64,000 nucleotides of DNA from Falsigemmobacter faecalis (GCF_003863335.1 NZ_RRAZ01000009.1:62001-126000); one strand, 5' to 3'. Positions 22,972-32,481 are shown, numbered from the stretch's first letter. Numbers and translations: made by a program. Notes: generated by a model from the sequence alone, not told the origin.

Positions 22972-24129
22972 ATGCAGATCATTACCACCACCGAGGCGCT
23001 CGCCGCTTTTTGCGAAAAAGCCAAAGCCGAGCCCTATGTGACCATCGACACTGAGTTTTTGCGCGAGCGCACCTATTGGGCAAAGCTCTGCCTGATCCAG
23101 GCCGCTCTGCCTGGTGCGACCGGCGATGCGGTGCTCATCGACCCCATCGAGGGGCCTGAGATGTCGCTGGAGCCCTTCTATGATCTGCTGCGTCATAAGG
23201 AGACCGTAAAGGTCTTTCATGCCGCCCGTCAGGATCTGGAAATCTTCTTCACCGAAGGCAAAGTCTTCCCGGACCCGCTGTTCGACACCCAGGTTGCGGC
23301 GATGGTCTGCGGTTTTGGCGAACAGGCCGGCTATGAGACCCTGGTGAAAAAGATCGTCAAAGCCGATCTGGATAAAACCTCGCGCTTTACCGACTGGTCA
23401 CGCCGCCCGCTGACCCGGGCGCAGCAGGACTATGCCCTGGCCGATGTGACCCATCTGCGCGGCATCTATGAATTCCTCGCCGCCCAGCTGGTGAAAACCG
23501 ACCGGATGGCCTGGGTTCAGGAAGAGCTGGCGATCCTCACCGATCCCGCCACCTATACCGTGACGCCGGAAGATGCCTGGCTGCGCGTGAAGACCCGCAC
23601 CAGCTCGGGCCGTTTCCTCGCCGTGGTGAAGGAACTGGCGCGTTTCCGCGAGATCTATGCGCAGAGCCGCAATATCCCGCGCTCGCGGATCTACAAAGAC
23701 GACGCGCTGCTGGAGCTGGCGTCGACCCGCCCGACCACGCTTGAGGATCTGAACAAAGCGCGTCTGCTGCTGCGCGAAGGTCGCAGGGGCGATATTGCCG
23801 ATGGCATCATGGCCGCGGTCAAAGCCGGGCTGGAGATGAAGCCCGAGGATATGCCCAAGGTCGACACCGCGCGTGAGCAACAGCAGGTAAACCCGGCGCT
23901 GGCCGATCTGCTGCGCGTGCTGCTGAAGGCAAAATCCGAAGAGACCGGCGTTGCGCCGAAGCTGATCGCCTCGGCTGCGGATCTTGATGCCCTGGCGGCG
24001 GGGGACCGCGAGGTTGAGGCGCTCAAGGGCTGGCGCGGTGAAGTTTTTGGTCAGGACGCCCAGCGGCTTTGCCGGGGGGAGATCGCTTTGTCTGCCGTTG
24101 GCCAGACGGTGAAGGTTATCCGCCTGTAA
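22972..24129 (+). CDS. rnd: Ribonuclease D
   Basis: 3'-5' exoribonuclease in tRNA and stable RNA 3' maturation, 385 residues. The DEDD catalytic set begins TIDTEFLRERTYWAKLCLIQ; further blocks are VFHAARQDLEI and the Exo III box with the Tyr of the DEDDy type (QQDYALADVTHL). HRDC domains follow, the first around AWLRVKTRTSSGRFLAVVKEL. ATG 22972 has AGAGGA immediately upstream. It is a single gene closed by a hairpin at 24162. Confidence 0.95.
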   Translation: MQIITTTEALAAFCEKAKAEPYVTIDTEFLRERTYWAKLCLIQAALPGATGDAVLIDPIEGPEMSLEPFYDLLRHKETVKVFHAARQDLEIFFTEGKVFPDPLFDTQVAAMVCGFGEQAGYETLVKKIVKADLDKTSRFTDWSRRPLTRAQQDYALADVTHLRGIYEFLAAQLVKTDRMAWVQEELAILTDPATYTVTPEDAWLRVKTRTSSGRFLAVVKELARFREIYAQSRNIPRSRIYKDDALLELASTRPTTLEDLNKARLLLREGRRGDIADGIMAAVKAGLEMKPEDMPKVDTAREQQQVNPALADLLRVLLKAKSEETGVAPKLIASAADLDALAAGDREVEALKGWRGEVFGQDAQRLCRGEIALSAVGQTVKVIRL

Positions 24130-24161
24130 TCCCTGCGTTTTACTGTCGCAGCTCGAAGATC

Positions 24162-24190
24162 AAAGGGGCCGCTTTGCGGCCCCTTTTTCA
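24162..24190 (+). terminator. Intrinsic terminator after rnd
   Basis: Arms AAAGGGGCCGC and GCGGCCCCTTT around TTT, followed by more T. It may also act on the convergent minus-strand gene at 24199. Confidence 0.9.
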
Positions 24191-24198
24191 TGCGCCCC

Positions 24199-24657
24199 TC
24201 AGGCGCGGCTGCCATAAAGATCATGGGCCCGTTTTTCAAAGGCCCGCACGATCCGCTGCATCGCCTCACCAAAGACCATGCCGATCACGCCCTGCAGGAT
24301 CGCGTTCTTAAATTCAAACTCAACGAAGAAATCGACCTCACATCCGCCGCCTTCGACAGCGCGGAATTTCCAGGTCGAACGCATAAATTTAAAAGGCCCG
24401 TCAATGTATTGCGTGTCAATCTGACGGTTTGCGGGGTCGAGAATAACCCGGCTGCCGAACTTCTCGCGGAAGACTTTGAACGAGATAATAAGATCCGCTT
24501 CCATCACCTCACGCCCCTGATCATCGGGGGTGCGCGAGCGGATGCGGGCGGCTGAATTCCATGGCAGGAACTCAGGATAGCGGCCGACATCGGCGACCAG
24601 ATCATACATCTGATCTGCCGAATAGGGCAGTTGGCGGGTTTCCTGGTGCCTGGTCAT
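24199..24657 (-). CDS. COQ10/RatA-type START domain protein
   Basis: Protein of 152 residues of the polyketide-cyclase/START fold. N-terminal LPYSADQMYDLVADVGRYPEFLPW is the family signature, and GPFKFMRSTWKF the second block. Mitochondrial COQ10 binds ubiquinone and is needed for electron transfer; the E. coli homolog RatA was reported to affect ribosome association. In an alphaproteobacterium the COQ10 role is more likely, but this is inference. The start at ATG 24657 lacks a clear SD. It is divergent from hpt. Confidence 0.85.
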   Translation of the reverse strand: MTRHQETRQLPYSADQMYDLVADVGRYPEFLPWNSAARIRSRTPDDQGREVMEADLIISFKVFREKFGSRVILDPANRQIDTQYIDGPFKFMRSTWKFRAVEGGGCEVDFFVEFEFKNAILQGVIGMVFGEAMQRIVRAFEKRAHDLYGSRA

Positions 24658-24730
24658 TGCTGTGCTGCCCGGTTGCTTAAAAGTCCGACCTGCTCTAGAT
24701 GCGAACGACCGATGAAATCAAGGGGCGGTC

Positions 24731-25273
24731 ATGTCTCAAAAGCCATATGTGATTGATCAGATGATCTCGGCCAAGTCCATTGCGGCCAGGGTCGAAGAAC
24801 TCGCGAGTGAGATTACCGCCCATTACCACGACACCGACAAGCTGGTGGTCGTCGGTCTGCTGCGCGGCTCGTTTATTTTCATTGCCGATCTGGTGCGTGA
24901 AATCAATCTGCCGGTTGAGGTGGATTTTCTGGAAGCCTCGTCTTACGGCGATGGCATGACCTCGTCGCGCGAAGTGCGGATCCTGAAGGATCTTCGCGGC
25001 GAGATCGCGGGCCGCGATGTACTGGTGGTGGAAGACATCGTCGACACCGGCTTTACGCTGCATCACGTCAAGAACCTGCTGCTGTCGCGCCAGCCGCGCC
25101 GTCTGCAGATCTGTGCACTGCTCGACAAGCCCTCGCGCCGCGAAGTGGACATGCGGGCAGACTGGACCGGATTTGAGATCCCCGACGAGTTTGTCGTCGG
25201 CTACGGCATCGATTACGGCCAGCGCAACCGCAACCTGCCCTATATCGGCAAGGTGCGCTTCACCGAAGAGTGA
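24731..25273 (+). CDS. hpt: Hypoxanthine phosphoribosyltransferase
   Basis: Salvages hypoxanthine (and often guanine) to IMP or GMP with PRPP. It has 180 residues. [12 protein letters not shown] is loop I, and [14 protein letters not shown] is the PRPP-binding motif with paired acidic residues. SSYGDGM is the flexible loop, and [11 protein letters not shown] and [11 protein letters not shown] complete the fold. ATG 24731 has AAGGGGCGG upstream. With xdhABC and the nucleoside-type importer in the same window, it completes a purine salvage and breakdown set. Confidence 0.94.
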   Translation: MSQKPYVIDQMISAKSIAARVEELASEITAHYHDTDKLVVVGLLRGSFIFIADLVREINLPVEVDFLEASSYGDGMTSSREVRILKDLRGEIAGRDVLVVEDIVDTGFTLHHVKNLLLSRQPRRLQICALLDKPSRREVDMRADWTGFEIPDEFVVGYGIDYGQRNRNLPYIGKVRFTEE

Positions 25274-25275
25274 TC

Positions 25276-25302
25276 AAAGGGGCCTGCGGGCCCCTTTTCG
25301 CT
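25276..25302 (+). terminator. Intrinsic terminator after hpt
   Basis: Arms AAAGGGGCC and GGCCCCTTT with loop TGCG, then TC. It separates hpt from the cytochrome c gene. Confidence 0.85.
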
Positions 25303-25363
25303 GCCCCCTCGACCCGGGCAGTGTGTTTTGGCACAGTCAAAGCCAAACCGGCGCGGAGACCTC

Positions 25364-26275
25364 ATGGCAAAGCTCATCCCCCTTCTTCTGGGTGCGGCCC
25401 TTCTGGGCGGCGCTGCCTTCTGGGTCGTGACCGAACCTTCTGAGGTTGAAGGCTACCGCTTTAAGATCGCCGATGCCGATGCCACGCGGGGAGAGGCGGT
25501 CTATCTGGCCGCGGGCTGCGGCTCCTGCCATGCCGCCCCGGGCGCTCAGGGAGAGGCAAAGCGGGTGCTGTCCGGCGGGCAGCGCTTTGAGACGCCCTAT
25601 GGCACCTTCATTGCGCCCAATATCTCGCCCCATCCGACCGAGGGCATCGGCTCCTGGGGCGTCATGGACCTCGCCAATGCGGTGATGAAGGGGGTCTCCC
25701 CTCAGGGGGAGCATTACTACCCCGCTTTCCCCTGGGACAGCTATGCGGGGATGACGCCGCGCGATCTGGTCGATCTTGATGCCTATCTGCGCAGCCTGCC
25801 GGTCTCGGATACCCCCTCGCAAAAGCATGAGCTGTTTTTACCGCTGCATTTCCGCCGCGGCATCGGCCTGTGGAAATTCGCCTTCGCCCGCAAGGGGGCC
25901 CCGGTGCTTGCGGCGGCGGATTTCAGCGTCTCAGAGCTGCGCGGGCGCTATCTGGTGGAGGTTCTGGGCCATTGCAGCGAATGCCACACGCCGCGCAACA
26001 GTCTGACCGGCGCCCCGGATATGAGCCGTTATCTTCAGGGCGGCCCCGATCTTTCCGGCAAAGGCCGGGTGCCCGATATCACCGGGCCGGGTCTCGGCTG
26101 GACCGCCTCTGAGGTGGCTGAGTTTCTCAGCAGCGGCATGACGCCGGAGTATGACAGCGTGGGCGGCCATATGGCGCTGGTCGTCGACAATTACGCAAAA
26201 CTGCCCGAGGCGGACCGCAAAGCCGTTGCCGATTATCTGCAAAAAGTCCCTGGTCCGAAAGCCGCCACACCGTGA
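25364..26275 (+). CDS. Dihaem c-type cytochrome
   Basis: Exported cytochrome of 303 residues. An N-terminal hydrophobic helix (LIPLLLGAALLGGAAFWVV) acts as signal or anchor. Two haem sites are present, CGSCH near residue 54 and CSECH near 215, each within a cytochrome c domain; distal Met candidates include GVMDL and GMTPEYDS. The arrangement resembles cytochrome subunits that serve alcohol, gluconate or nicotinate dehydrogenases, but no dehydrogenase gene is adjacent. ATG 25364 has GGAGA upstream; 12 extra codons are open. The stop overlaps the trkA GTG (GTGA). Confidence 0.9.
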   Translation: MAKLIPLLLGAALLGGAAFWVVTEPSEVEGYRFKIADADATRGEAVYLAAGCGSCHAAPGAQGEAKRVLSGGQRFETPYGTFIAPNISPHPTEGIGSWGVMDLANAVMKGVSPQGEHYYPAFPWDSYAGMTPRDLVDLDAYLRSLPVSDTPSQKHELFLPLHFRRGIGLWKFAFARKGAPVLAAADFSVSELRGRYLVEVLGHCSECHTPRNSLTGAPDMSRYLQGGPDLSGKGRVPDITGPGLGWTASEVAEFLSSGMTPEYDSVGGHMALVVDNYAKLPEADRKAVADYLQKVPGPKAATP

Positions 26276-27648
26276 AAGTCATCATCTGCGGCGCGGGCCA
26301 GGTCGGCTGGCAGATCGCGCGTCACCTCGCGGGTGAGGGCAATGACGTCACGCTGATCGACACCAACCCTGAGCTGATCCGCCGGGCTTCTGAAATCCTT
26401 GATGTGCAGGGCATCACCGGCTTTGCCTCGCATCCCGATGTGCTGGCGCGGGCCGGGGCGCAGGATGTTCATATGATCATCGCCGCGACCCATTCGGACG
26501 AGGTGAATATGGTCGTCTGTCAGATGGCCCATTCGATGTTCCGGGTGCCGCGCAAGATCGCCCGTCTGCGCACCCCCGCCTATCTCGCGGCGCTGAACTC
26601 GAACCTCTACCGCTCGGATCATCTGCCGATTGATGTCATCATCTCCCCCGAGGTCGAGGTGGCCGAGGCCGCTTTGCAGCGCATTGAGGCCCCGACCGCC
26701 TTTGACACCGAGGCTTTCCTCGAAAACCGCGCCCGCCTGCTGGGCCTGGCGCTTGAGGAAGATTGCCCGGTTCTGAACACGCCGCTGCGGCATCTGTCGG
26801 ATCTCTTCCCTAATCTGCGCGCGGTGGTGGTCGGGATCCGCCGCGACCAGCGCCTCTTTGCGCCGGAGCCGGGGGACCAGCTGCTGGCGGGCGACCGGAT
26901 CTATGTCTTTTCCCATGCCGATGACGTGGCCCGTACGCTGGAGATTTTCGGCAAATCTCCCGGCCCCCGCAAGCGCGTGGTGATTGTCGGTGCCGGAAAC
27001 GTCGGGCTGACCGTTGCCAAAGCACTGGAAACCCGCCCCGACCGCATTCGTGTCCGCCTGATTGAACGCAACCGCGCCCGAGCCGAGGCCGTGGCCGATG
27101 AGCTCAGCCGCTCGGTGGTGCTGAACGGCGACGGGCTTGACCGCGATCTGCTGGAGGAGGCCGATATCGACCGCGCCGATGCGGTTCTGGTGCTGACCGA
27201 AGATGACCGGACCAATCTTCTGGTCGCGGTCCGCGCGCGGCAGATGGGCTGCCGGATGTCGATTGCGCTGATCAATGACCCGACCATGGTGCCGCTGACC
27301 GAGGCGCTGGACGTCGATGCCTGGATCAACCCGCGCTCGACCACCGTCTCATCGATCCTGAAGCATATCCGTCATGGCCGGGTGCGGGCGATCTATTCGC
27401 TGGAAGACGGCGCGGCGGAGGTGATTGAGGCGCAGGTGCTGTCGACCTCGCTGATCGCGGGCAAGCTGATCGGGGATCTGCCGCTGCCGGAGGGGGCGAT
27501 GATCGGCATGATCCGCAAAGGCACTGAGATTTTGCGCCCCCACCCCGATCTGCGGATCTCTGAGGGCGATATGATTACGCTCTTTGTCATGGCCCCTGAC
27601 ATCCCCGAGGTGGAGCGTCTGCTCCAGGTCTCGGTTGATTATTTCTGA
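26272..27648 (+). CDS. trkA: Trk potassium uptake regulatory protein TrkA
   Basis: Cytoplasmic NAD(H)-binding subunit that gates TrkH, 458 residues. Two RCK halves are visible: VIICGAGQVGWQIA at the N-terminus and VVIVGAGNVGLTVA around residue 240, each a Rossmann dinucleotide site and each followed by a TrkA-C region. The GTG start overlaps the cytochrome c stop, so translation is coupled to that gene, and the trkH ATG lies six bases past its stop. The length is that of E. coli TrkA. Confidence 0.96.
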   Translation: MKVIICGAGQVGWQIARHLAGEGNDVTLIDTNPELIRRASEILDVQGITGFASHPDVLARAGAQDVHMIIAATHSDEVNMVVCQMAHSMFRVPRKIARLRTPAYLAALNSNLYRSDHLPIDVIISPEVEVAEAALQRIEAPTAFDTEAFLENRARLLGLALEEDCPVLNTPLRHLSDLFPNLRAVVVGIRRDQRLFAPEPGDQLLAGDRIYVFSHADDVARTLEIFGKSPGPRKRVVIVGAGNVGLTVAKALETRPDRIRVRLIERNRARAEAVADELSRSVVLNGDGLDRDLLEEADIDRADAVLVLTEDDRTNLLVAVRARQMGCRMSIALINDPTMVPLTEALDVDAWINPRSTTVSSILKHIRHGRVRAIYSLEDGAAEVIEAQVLSTSLIAGKLIGDLPLPEGAMIGMIRKGTEILRPHPDLRISEGDMITLFVMAPDIPEVERLLQVSVDYF

Positions 27649-27654
27649 GCCCTG

Positions 27655-29193
27655 ATGCCCGCCGCCGCCCGCGCGCCCCTGAGCCGTTATCCGCTGCCGC
27701 TTCCTGTGGTGATGCTGCTGGTCTCAGCGCTTCTGATGCTGCTGCCGGCAGTCCATGCCACCGCGACCGGGCTGGCGGATGTGGCGCGGGCGTTTTTCTC
27801 TTCCTCTCTCGCCCTTTTGATCCTGGGGCTTTTTCTCGCCATTGCGACCTGGGGGTTCCGGCCCCGCAGCCCGGCGCGCAGCCATCTGCGCAGCCTGGCC
27901 GGGGCCTGCCTTGCCCTGCCGCCGATCCTGGCGGTGCCGATGATGCAGGCGGTGCCTGAGATGAGCTTTGGCGCGGCCTGGTTTGAGATGGTCTCCGGCT
28001 TTACCACCACCGGGGCGACCATTTTTCCCGCCCATGAGCTGCCCGGCCCGGTGCATCTGTGGCGCGGTCTGGTGGGCTGGGCGGGTGGCTTTTTCGTGCT
28101 GGTCTCGGCCTCGGCGATCCTTGCGCCGCTGAATATCGGCGGCTTTGAGCTTTATGCCCCCCGCTCTTTTGGCCGCCCCGCAGGCCTCAGCCGCCACTCT
28201 GAAGGGACCGGGGCCGAGCCTGCCGACCGGCTCTTTGAGCATGCCCTGGCGCTGCTGCCCGCCTGGCTCGGGATCACGGCCTGCCTTTGGGCCGCGCTGC
28301 TGATCGCGGGCGATACCGAGCTGACGGCGCTGATGCATGCTATGGCCACGATCTCCACCTCCGGCATTACGCCGCTGGAGCGGTTTTCGACCGCGCCTTC
28401 AGGCTTTGCCGGAGAGATGGTGATTTTTGCGGGCCTTCTCTTCGCGCTGTCGCGGCGGTTTTTGCCTGGTGCCCCCCAGGCGCGGGTGGATTTCCCGCTG
28501 AAGCGCGATCCCGAGCTGCGCACGGCTCTGGTGATCCTGATCGCCGTGCCCGCAGCCCTCGCCTTTCGCCACACCCTGAGTGAACTCAGCGCGCATGAGA
28601 GCCTTGATCTGCTGCGCAGTCTCAGCGCGCTCTGGGGGGCGGTTTTCACCACGCTGTCTTTCATGACCACCACCGGCTTTGACAGCGCCTCCTGGCCGCT
28701 GACGCGGATCTGGTCGGGGATGGAGACGCCGGGGCTGTTTTTGCTGGGTCTTGCCATGGTCGGCGGCGGTGTGGCCACCACCACGGGGGGCGTGAAGCTG
28801 CTGCGGCTCTATGCGCTCTGGTCGCTGGGGCGGCGCGAACTGGAGCGGCTCTCTGAGCCCTCTGCCGTGGCCGGAGGCGGCGCCTTTGCCCGGCATATCC
28901 GCACTGAGGGGGCCTATATCGCCTTCATCTTCTTCATTCTTTTTGCGCTGACCCTGGGTGCGATGAACCTGATCCTTGCGGCCATGGGGCTGGAGTTTGA
29001 GGCCGCGATCCTTTTTTCGGTCTCAGCCCTCAGCGGGACCGGACCCATGGCCGATATCAGCCAGATTTCTGAGACCCGCTGGCAGGATCTGGACAGCGCT
29101 CCGCGCGTTGTCCTGGCGGCGGGCATGATCCTTGGCCGCCTTGAAACTCTTGCATTGATTGCATTTGCCATGCCCCAGGCCTGGCGGCGCTGA
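27655..29193 (+). CDS. trkH: Trk potassium uptake transporter TrkH
   Basis: Inner-membrane K+ channel-like subunit, 512 residues, about ten to twelve helices. The four pore loops are visible: VSGFTTTGATIF, MATISTSGITPL, LSFMTTTGFDSASW, and VSALSGTGPMADIS; loops one and three carry the expected Gly after TTT. The conserved GGGVATTTGGVKLLR segment is present in the region of the fourth membrane-pore-membrane unit. It is directly downstream of trkA, with no terminator seen before hfq 114 bases on. Confidence 0.95.
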   Translation: MPAAARAPLSRYPLPLPVVMLLVSALLMLLPAVHATATGLADVARAFFSSSLALLILGLFLAIATWGFRPRSPARSHLRSLAGACLALPPILAVPMMQAVPEMSFGAAWFEMVSGFTTTGATIFPAHELPGPVHLWRGLVGWAGGFFVLVSASAILAPLNIGGFELYAPRSFGRPAGLSRHSEGTGAEPADRLFEHALALLPAWLGITACLWAALLIAGDTELTALMHAMATISTSGITPLERFSTAPSGFAGEMVIFAGLLFALSRRFLPGAPQARVDFPLKRDPELRTALVILIAVPAALAFRHTLSELSAHESLDLLRSLSALWGAVFTTLSFMTTTGFDSASWPLTRIWSGMETPGLFLLGLAMVGGGVATTTGGVKLLRLYALWSLGRRELERLSEPSAVAGGGAFARHIRTEGAYIAFIFFILFALTLGAMNLILAAMGLEFEAAILFSVSALSGTGPMADISQISETRWQDLDSAPRVVLAAGMILGRLETLALIAFAMPQAWRR

Positions 29194-29307
29194 GACTTCT
29201 TTGATTTTGGGCTGGAAACTCCGCCCGTTGCATACCATATTGGCTGGCAGCCGGGAGGAAACCCGCGGCAACGCCAAGAAGAACGCGAAAAAAAGGGCAG
29301 CAGCAAA

Positions 29308-29541
29308 ATGGCTGGCGATAAGCAGAACCTGCAGGACGCATTCCTGAACCACGTCCGCAAAGCCAAAATTCCGGTTACGATCTTCCTGATCAATGGTGTG
29401 AAGCTGCAGGGCGTCATCACCTGGTTTGATAACTTCTGTGTGCTGCTGCGCCGCGATGGCCAGTCGCAGCTTGTCTATAAGCATGCGATTTCGACCATCA
29501 TGCCCGGTCAGCCCATCAGCCTGTATGAAGGCGACGATTGA
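29308..29541 (+). CDS. hfq: RNA chaperone Hfq
   Basis: Sm-like hexameric protein that pairs small RNAs with mRNAs, 77 residues. The N-terminus [14 protein letters not shown] is the alpha-helix; Sm1 is [25 protein letters not shown] and Sm2 includes [14 protein letters not shown], with the YKH proximal-face motif. The C-terminal tail is short, as in alphaproteobacteria. A purine-rich leader with AGGGCAGCAG precedes the ATG. The stop overlaps the hflX TTG. The hfq-hflX pairing is widely conserved. Confidence 0.97.
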   Translation: MAGDKQNLQDAFLNHVRKAKIPVTIFLINGVKLQGVITWFDNFCVLLRRDGQSQLVYKHAISTIMPGQPISLYEGDD

Positions 29542-30821
29542 ACTTCCAGATTGAACAGGGTGACTCCGTCACCCGCGCCTGGGTGATCCACCCGGACCGC
29601 AAAAATGATCCTGGCCGGCGGTTGCCTGAGCACCGCCTGGCCGAAGCTGTCTCGCTGGCAGCCGCCATGCCCGAGCTGGAGGTGGTCGGCTCTGAAGTCG
29701 TGCGCCTGAGCAAGGGCATTCCCGGCTTCCTCTTTGGGTCAGGCAAGATCGCCGAGATCAAACAGCGCCTCGAAGAGGCCGAGGTGGATCTGGTGCTGAT
29801 CGACGGCCCCGTGACCCCGGTGCAGCAGCGCAACCTTGAAAAAGAATGGGGCGTCAAGCTTCTCGACCGCACCGGGCTGATCCTTGAGATCTTCGCCGAT
29901 CGCGCGCGCACCCGTGAAGGTGTCCTTCAGGTCGAACTGGCCGCGCTGAGCTATCAGCGCACCCGCCTTGTGCGCGCCTGGACCCACCTTGAGCGGCAGC
30001 GCGGCGGCTTTGGCTTCGTTGGCGGTCCGGGGGAAACCCAGATCGAAAGCGACCGCCGCGCCATCGACGAGCAGGTGATCCGCCTCAAGCGGCAGCTGGA
30101 AAAGGTAGCGAAAACCCGCGAGCTGCACCGCGCTGCGCGCCGCAAGGTGCCCTTCCCGATCGTGGCTCTGGCGGGCTATACCAACGCCGGAAAATCGACG
30201 CTTTTCAACCGCATGACCGGCGCGGATGTGCTGGCGAAAGATATGCTTTTCGCCACGCTTGATCCGACCATGCGCGGTGTGGTGCTGCCCTCGGGTCGGC
30301 GGATCATTCTGTCGGATACCGTGGGCTTCATCTCGGATCTGCCGCACCAGCTGGTCGCGGCCTTCCGCGCCACGCTGGAAGAGGTGCTGGAAGCCGATCT
30401 GGTGCTGCATGTCCGCGACATCTCGCACCCTGAGACCGCTGAACAGGCGGAAGACGTGCGCGAGATCCTGACCTCGCTGGGCCTGCGCAAAGAGGTGCCG
30501 GCGCTGGAGGTCTGGAACAAGCTCGATCTGCTGGATCCGGTCAGCCGCGAAAGCACGCTGGCCAATGCCGCGATCCGTCCCGATGTGCTGACGCTTTCGG
30601 CCTGGACGGGTGAGGGGGTGGACCACCTGCTCGATGTGGTCAATGACCATCTCGGCGAAGAGCGCCACCACCGCAGTCTGAATCTCAGCTTCGCCGATGG
30701 CCGCCGCCGTGCCTGGCTGCATGAGCGCGGTCTGGTCGAAGACGAAGAGCAGACCGAAGAGGGCTGGAAGATCACCGCCCTCTGGAGCGCGAAACAGGAA
30801 CAGCAGTACCGCAATCTGTGA
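29538..30821 (+). CDS. hflX: GTPase HflX
   Basis: Ribosome-associated GTPase that splits stalled or hibernating 70S ribosomes, 427 residues. The N-terminal HflX domain includes [12 protein letters not shown] and [19 protein letters not shown]. The G domain has Walker [26 protein letters not shown] (G3) and NKLDLLD (G4). The start is TTG 29538, overlapping the hfq stop, with GAAGG about six bases before. No in-frame ATG gives a better start, so a rare TTG with translational coupling is likely. Terminator at 30824. Confidence 0.95.
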   Translation: MNFQIEQGDSVTRAWVIHPDRKNDPGRRLPEHRLAEAVSLAAAMPELEVVGSEVVRLSKGIPGFLFGSGKIAEIKQRLEEAEVDLVLIDGPVTPVQQRNLEKEWGVKLLDRTGLILEIFADRARTREGVLQVELAALSYQRTRLVRAWTHLERQRGGFGFVGGPGETQIESDRRAIDEQVIRLKRQLEKVAKTRELHRAARRKVPFPIVALAGYTNAGKSTLFNRMTGADVLAKDMLFATLDPTMRGVVLPSGRRIILSDTVGFISDLPHQLVAAFRATLEEVLEADLVLHVRDISHPETAEQAEDVREILTSLGLRKEVPALEVWNKLDLLDPVSRESTLANAAIRPDVLTLSAWTGEGVDHLLDVVNDHLGEERHHRSLNLSFADGRRRAWLHERGLVEDEEQTEEGWKITALWSAKQEQQYRNL

Positions 30822-30823
30822 CG

Positions 30824-30852
30824 AAAAGGCCGGGGGAAACCCCGGCCTTTTT
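30824..30852 (+). terminator. Intrinsic terminator after hfq-hflX
   Basis: Arms AAAAGGCCGGGG and CCCCGGCCTTTTT around GAAA. It touches the map stop on the other strand and may also end that transcript. Confidence 0.92.
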
Positions 30853-31598
30853 CAGATCTTCGTCAGGATGATCGCGCCTTTGTCCGTCGCCACCACCGTA
30901 TGCTCAAACTGCACCGTCGGGGCTGCGGGCCGGGCATAAAGCGTCCAGCCATCGCGACCCTGCACCGCCTCGCGCCCGCCGCGCGAGAGAAACGGTTCGA
31001 CCGTCAGCACGAGGCCTTTGGCGATGACGCGGCGGTCATGCTTGTCGGGCCAGGTGGCGATCTCTTCGGGATATTCATGCAGCCCCCGACCGATCCCATG
31101 GCTCGCGAGATTGCAGATCAGCGTATAACCCTTTGATTTCGCAAAGCGGCCCACGGCAATGCCAATGGCATTCAGCGGCTGGCCGCCCCGCACCTGGGCA
31201 ATCCCGAGATCCATCGCCTTTTTGCCATCGCGGCAGAGCTGCTCCAGCACGGGCCGGGCTTCGGGCAGCAGGAAACTCGCGCCGGTATCGGCGAAATACC
31301 CGTCCTTTGAGGCCGAGACATCGACATTCACCAGATCGCCCGCCTTCAGCACCCGCGGCCCCGGAATGCCATGCGCGGTCTCTTCATTGACGCTGATGCA
31401 GGTCGCTCCGGGGAAATTATAGGTGCTCTCCGGGGCCGAAATCGCGCCCGCCTTCTCCAGCAGATCGCGCCCGATGGTGTCGAGCTCCAGCGTGGTCATG
31501 CCGGGTTCGGCCGCCTTCATCATGGCATCGCGGACTTCGGCGCAGATGCGCCCGATCTGGCGCAGGCCCGCAAGCTCTTCGTCATTGGTTACGATCAT
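30852..31598 (-). CDS. map: Type I methionine aminopeptidase
   Basis: Removes the N-terminal Met from new proteins with two metal ions, 248 residues. Metal ligands fall in VNVDVSASKDGYFADTGASF (two Asp), NLASHGIGRGLHE (His) and VLTVEPFLSR (Glu), with a last Glu in QFEHTVV. ATG 31598 has GGAGG upstream. The frame is open much further, through the GH25 gene in a different frame, to 32297; that longer reading is a shadow. It is downstream of the GH25 gene, with a terminator hairpin about 65 bases upstream. Confidence 0.97.
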   Translation of the reverse strand: MIVTNDEELAGLRQIGRICAEVRDAMMKAAEPGMTTLELDTIGRDLLEKAGAISAPESTYNFPGATCISVNEETAHGIPGPRVLKAGDLVNVDVSASKDGYFADTGASFLLPEARPVLEQLCRDGKKAMDLGIAQVRGGQPLNAIGIAVGRFAKSKGYTLICNLASHGIGRGLHEYPEEIATWPDKHDRRVIAKGLVLTVEPFLSRGGREAVQGRDGWTLYARPAAPTVQFEHTVVATDKGAIILTKI

Positions 31599-31654
31599 GG
31601 GGCCTCCGTCTGCAACTGACACCGCTATAAGCCCATGAGGCGGCGGTGCCAGCA

Positions 31655-31681
31655 GAAAAACGCCGCCCCGGGGGGGCGGCG
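31655..31681 (-). terminator. Intrinsic terminator between the GH25 gene and map
   Basis: Perfect 9-bp stem CGCCGCCCC / GGGGCGGCG with a GGG loop, followed on the minus strand by TTTTT. It lies nine bases past the GH25 stop, so map needs its own promoter within about 55 bases. Confidence 0.88.
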
Positions 31682-31689
31682 CAAAGGGC

Positions 31690-32481
31690 TTATTGTCGCC
31701 GCCGGGCCAGCCAGCCCGCCCAGTCGCCGGGATTGCCGCGGAAGGCGTTGATATCAACCTTGCCGGGAATGCCCTGGATGATCCCGGTTCCGGTGTGCTG
31801 CCAGAAGCTCCAGGACTGGCCGGGATAGACCGCCGAGGGATGCTCTGCCACCGCGCGCAGCCAGAACTCAGCCCGCAGACGCCCCAGATCGGTGTCTTTG
31901 TAGAAATCAGGCGTGGTATAGACCAGCGGCCGCTGGCCGTAATGGCGCTCCAGACGGTCCAGGAAGACCTCGGCTTCGCGGCGCACATGCGCCCCCTCCG
32001 GACGCACCGGGCAGTTGCGCGAGCGCGGCCATTCCAGATCAAGCACCGGCGGCAGCGCCCCGGATTCGCGCGGGACGTTGCGGATGAACCACTCGGCCTG
32101 CTCAGCCCCGGTGCGGCAGTGGTACCAGAAGTGATAGGCCCCGCGCGGCACCCCGGCACGGCGGGCGTTTTCCCAATGCGTGCGGAACTCCGGGTCGATG
32201 TGATCGCCGCCTTCGGTCGCTTTGATGAAGGCAAAGGAGACCCCCGCCGCCTGCGCCACCGGCCAGTCAATGCCCTGATTCCAGCGCGAGATATCAATGC
32301 CGTGAACCGGGTAATGCCGGGGCGGTGTCGAGGGCCAGTCGACCGGCTTCACATCGCCGAACTGCGGCGCATATTGCGAGACCGGGGCCTGGGGCCGATA
32401 GGCCGGGCCGCCCCCGCAGGCGGCCAGAAGACCCAGAGACAGCGCAATCACGCTGCGGGACAAATAGGATAACAAATTCAA
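31690..32481 (-). CDS. GH25 family lysozyme-like lipoprotein
   Basis: Lipid-anchored glycoside hydrolase of 263 residues. The signal ends at lipobox LLAAC (Cys about residue 22). The GH25 fold shows HGIDISRWNQGIDW, FAFIKATEGGDHIDP, PRGAYHFWYH, PPVLDLEW and the late WQHTGTG segment, with active-site Asp and Glu in DISRWN and LDLEW. It should act on peptidoglycan muramyl bonds in the periplasm. No ATG fits; TTG 32481 was used, but TTG 32475 lies at a better distance from GGCGGAG, so the start is uncertain by two codons. Confidence 0.88.
   Translation of the reverse strand: MNLLSYLSRSVIALSLGLLAACGGGPAYRPQAPVSQYAPQFGDVKPVDWPSTPPRHYPVHGIDISRWNQGIDWPVAQAAGVSFAFIKATEGGDHIDPEFRTHWENARRAGVPRGAYHFWYHCRTGAEQAEWFIRNVPRESGALPPVLDLEWPRSRNCPVRPEGAHVRREAEVFLDRLERHYGQRPLVYTTPDFYKDTDLGRLRAEFWLRAVAEHPSAVYPGQSWSFWQHTGTGIIQGIPGKVDINAFRGNPGDWAGWLARRRQ

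Noticed and set aside
30852-32297. A 481-codon open frame that would fuse map to a long N-terminal extension
   Set aside because: The extension is the second frame of the GH25 lipoprotein gene, and a terminator hairpin at 31655-31681 lies inside it; map has its own ATG and SD at 31598.
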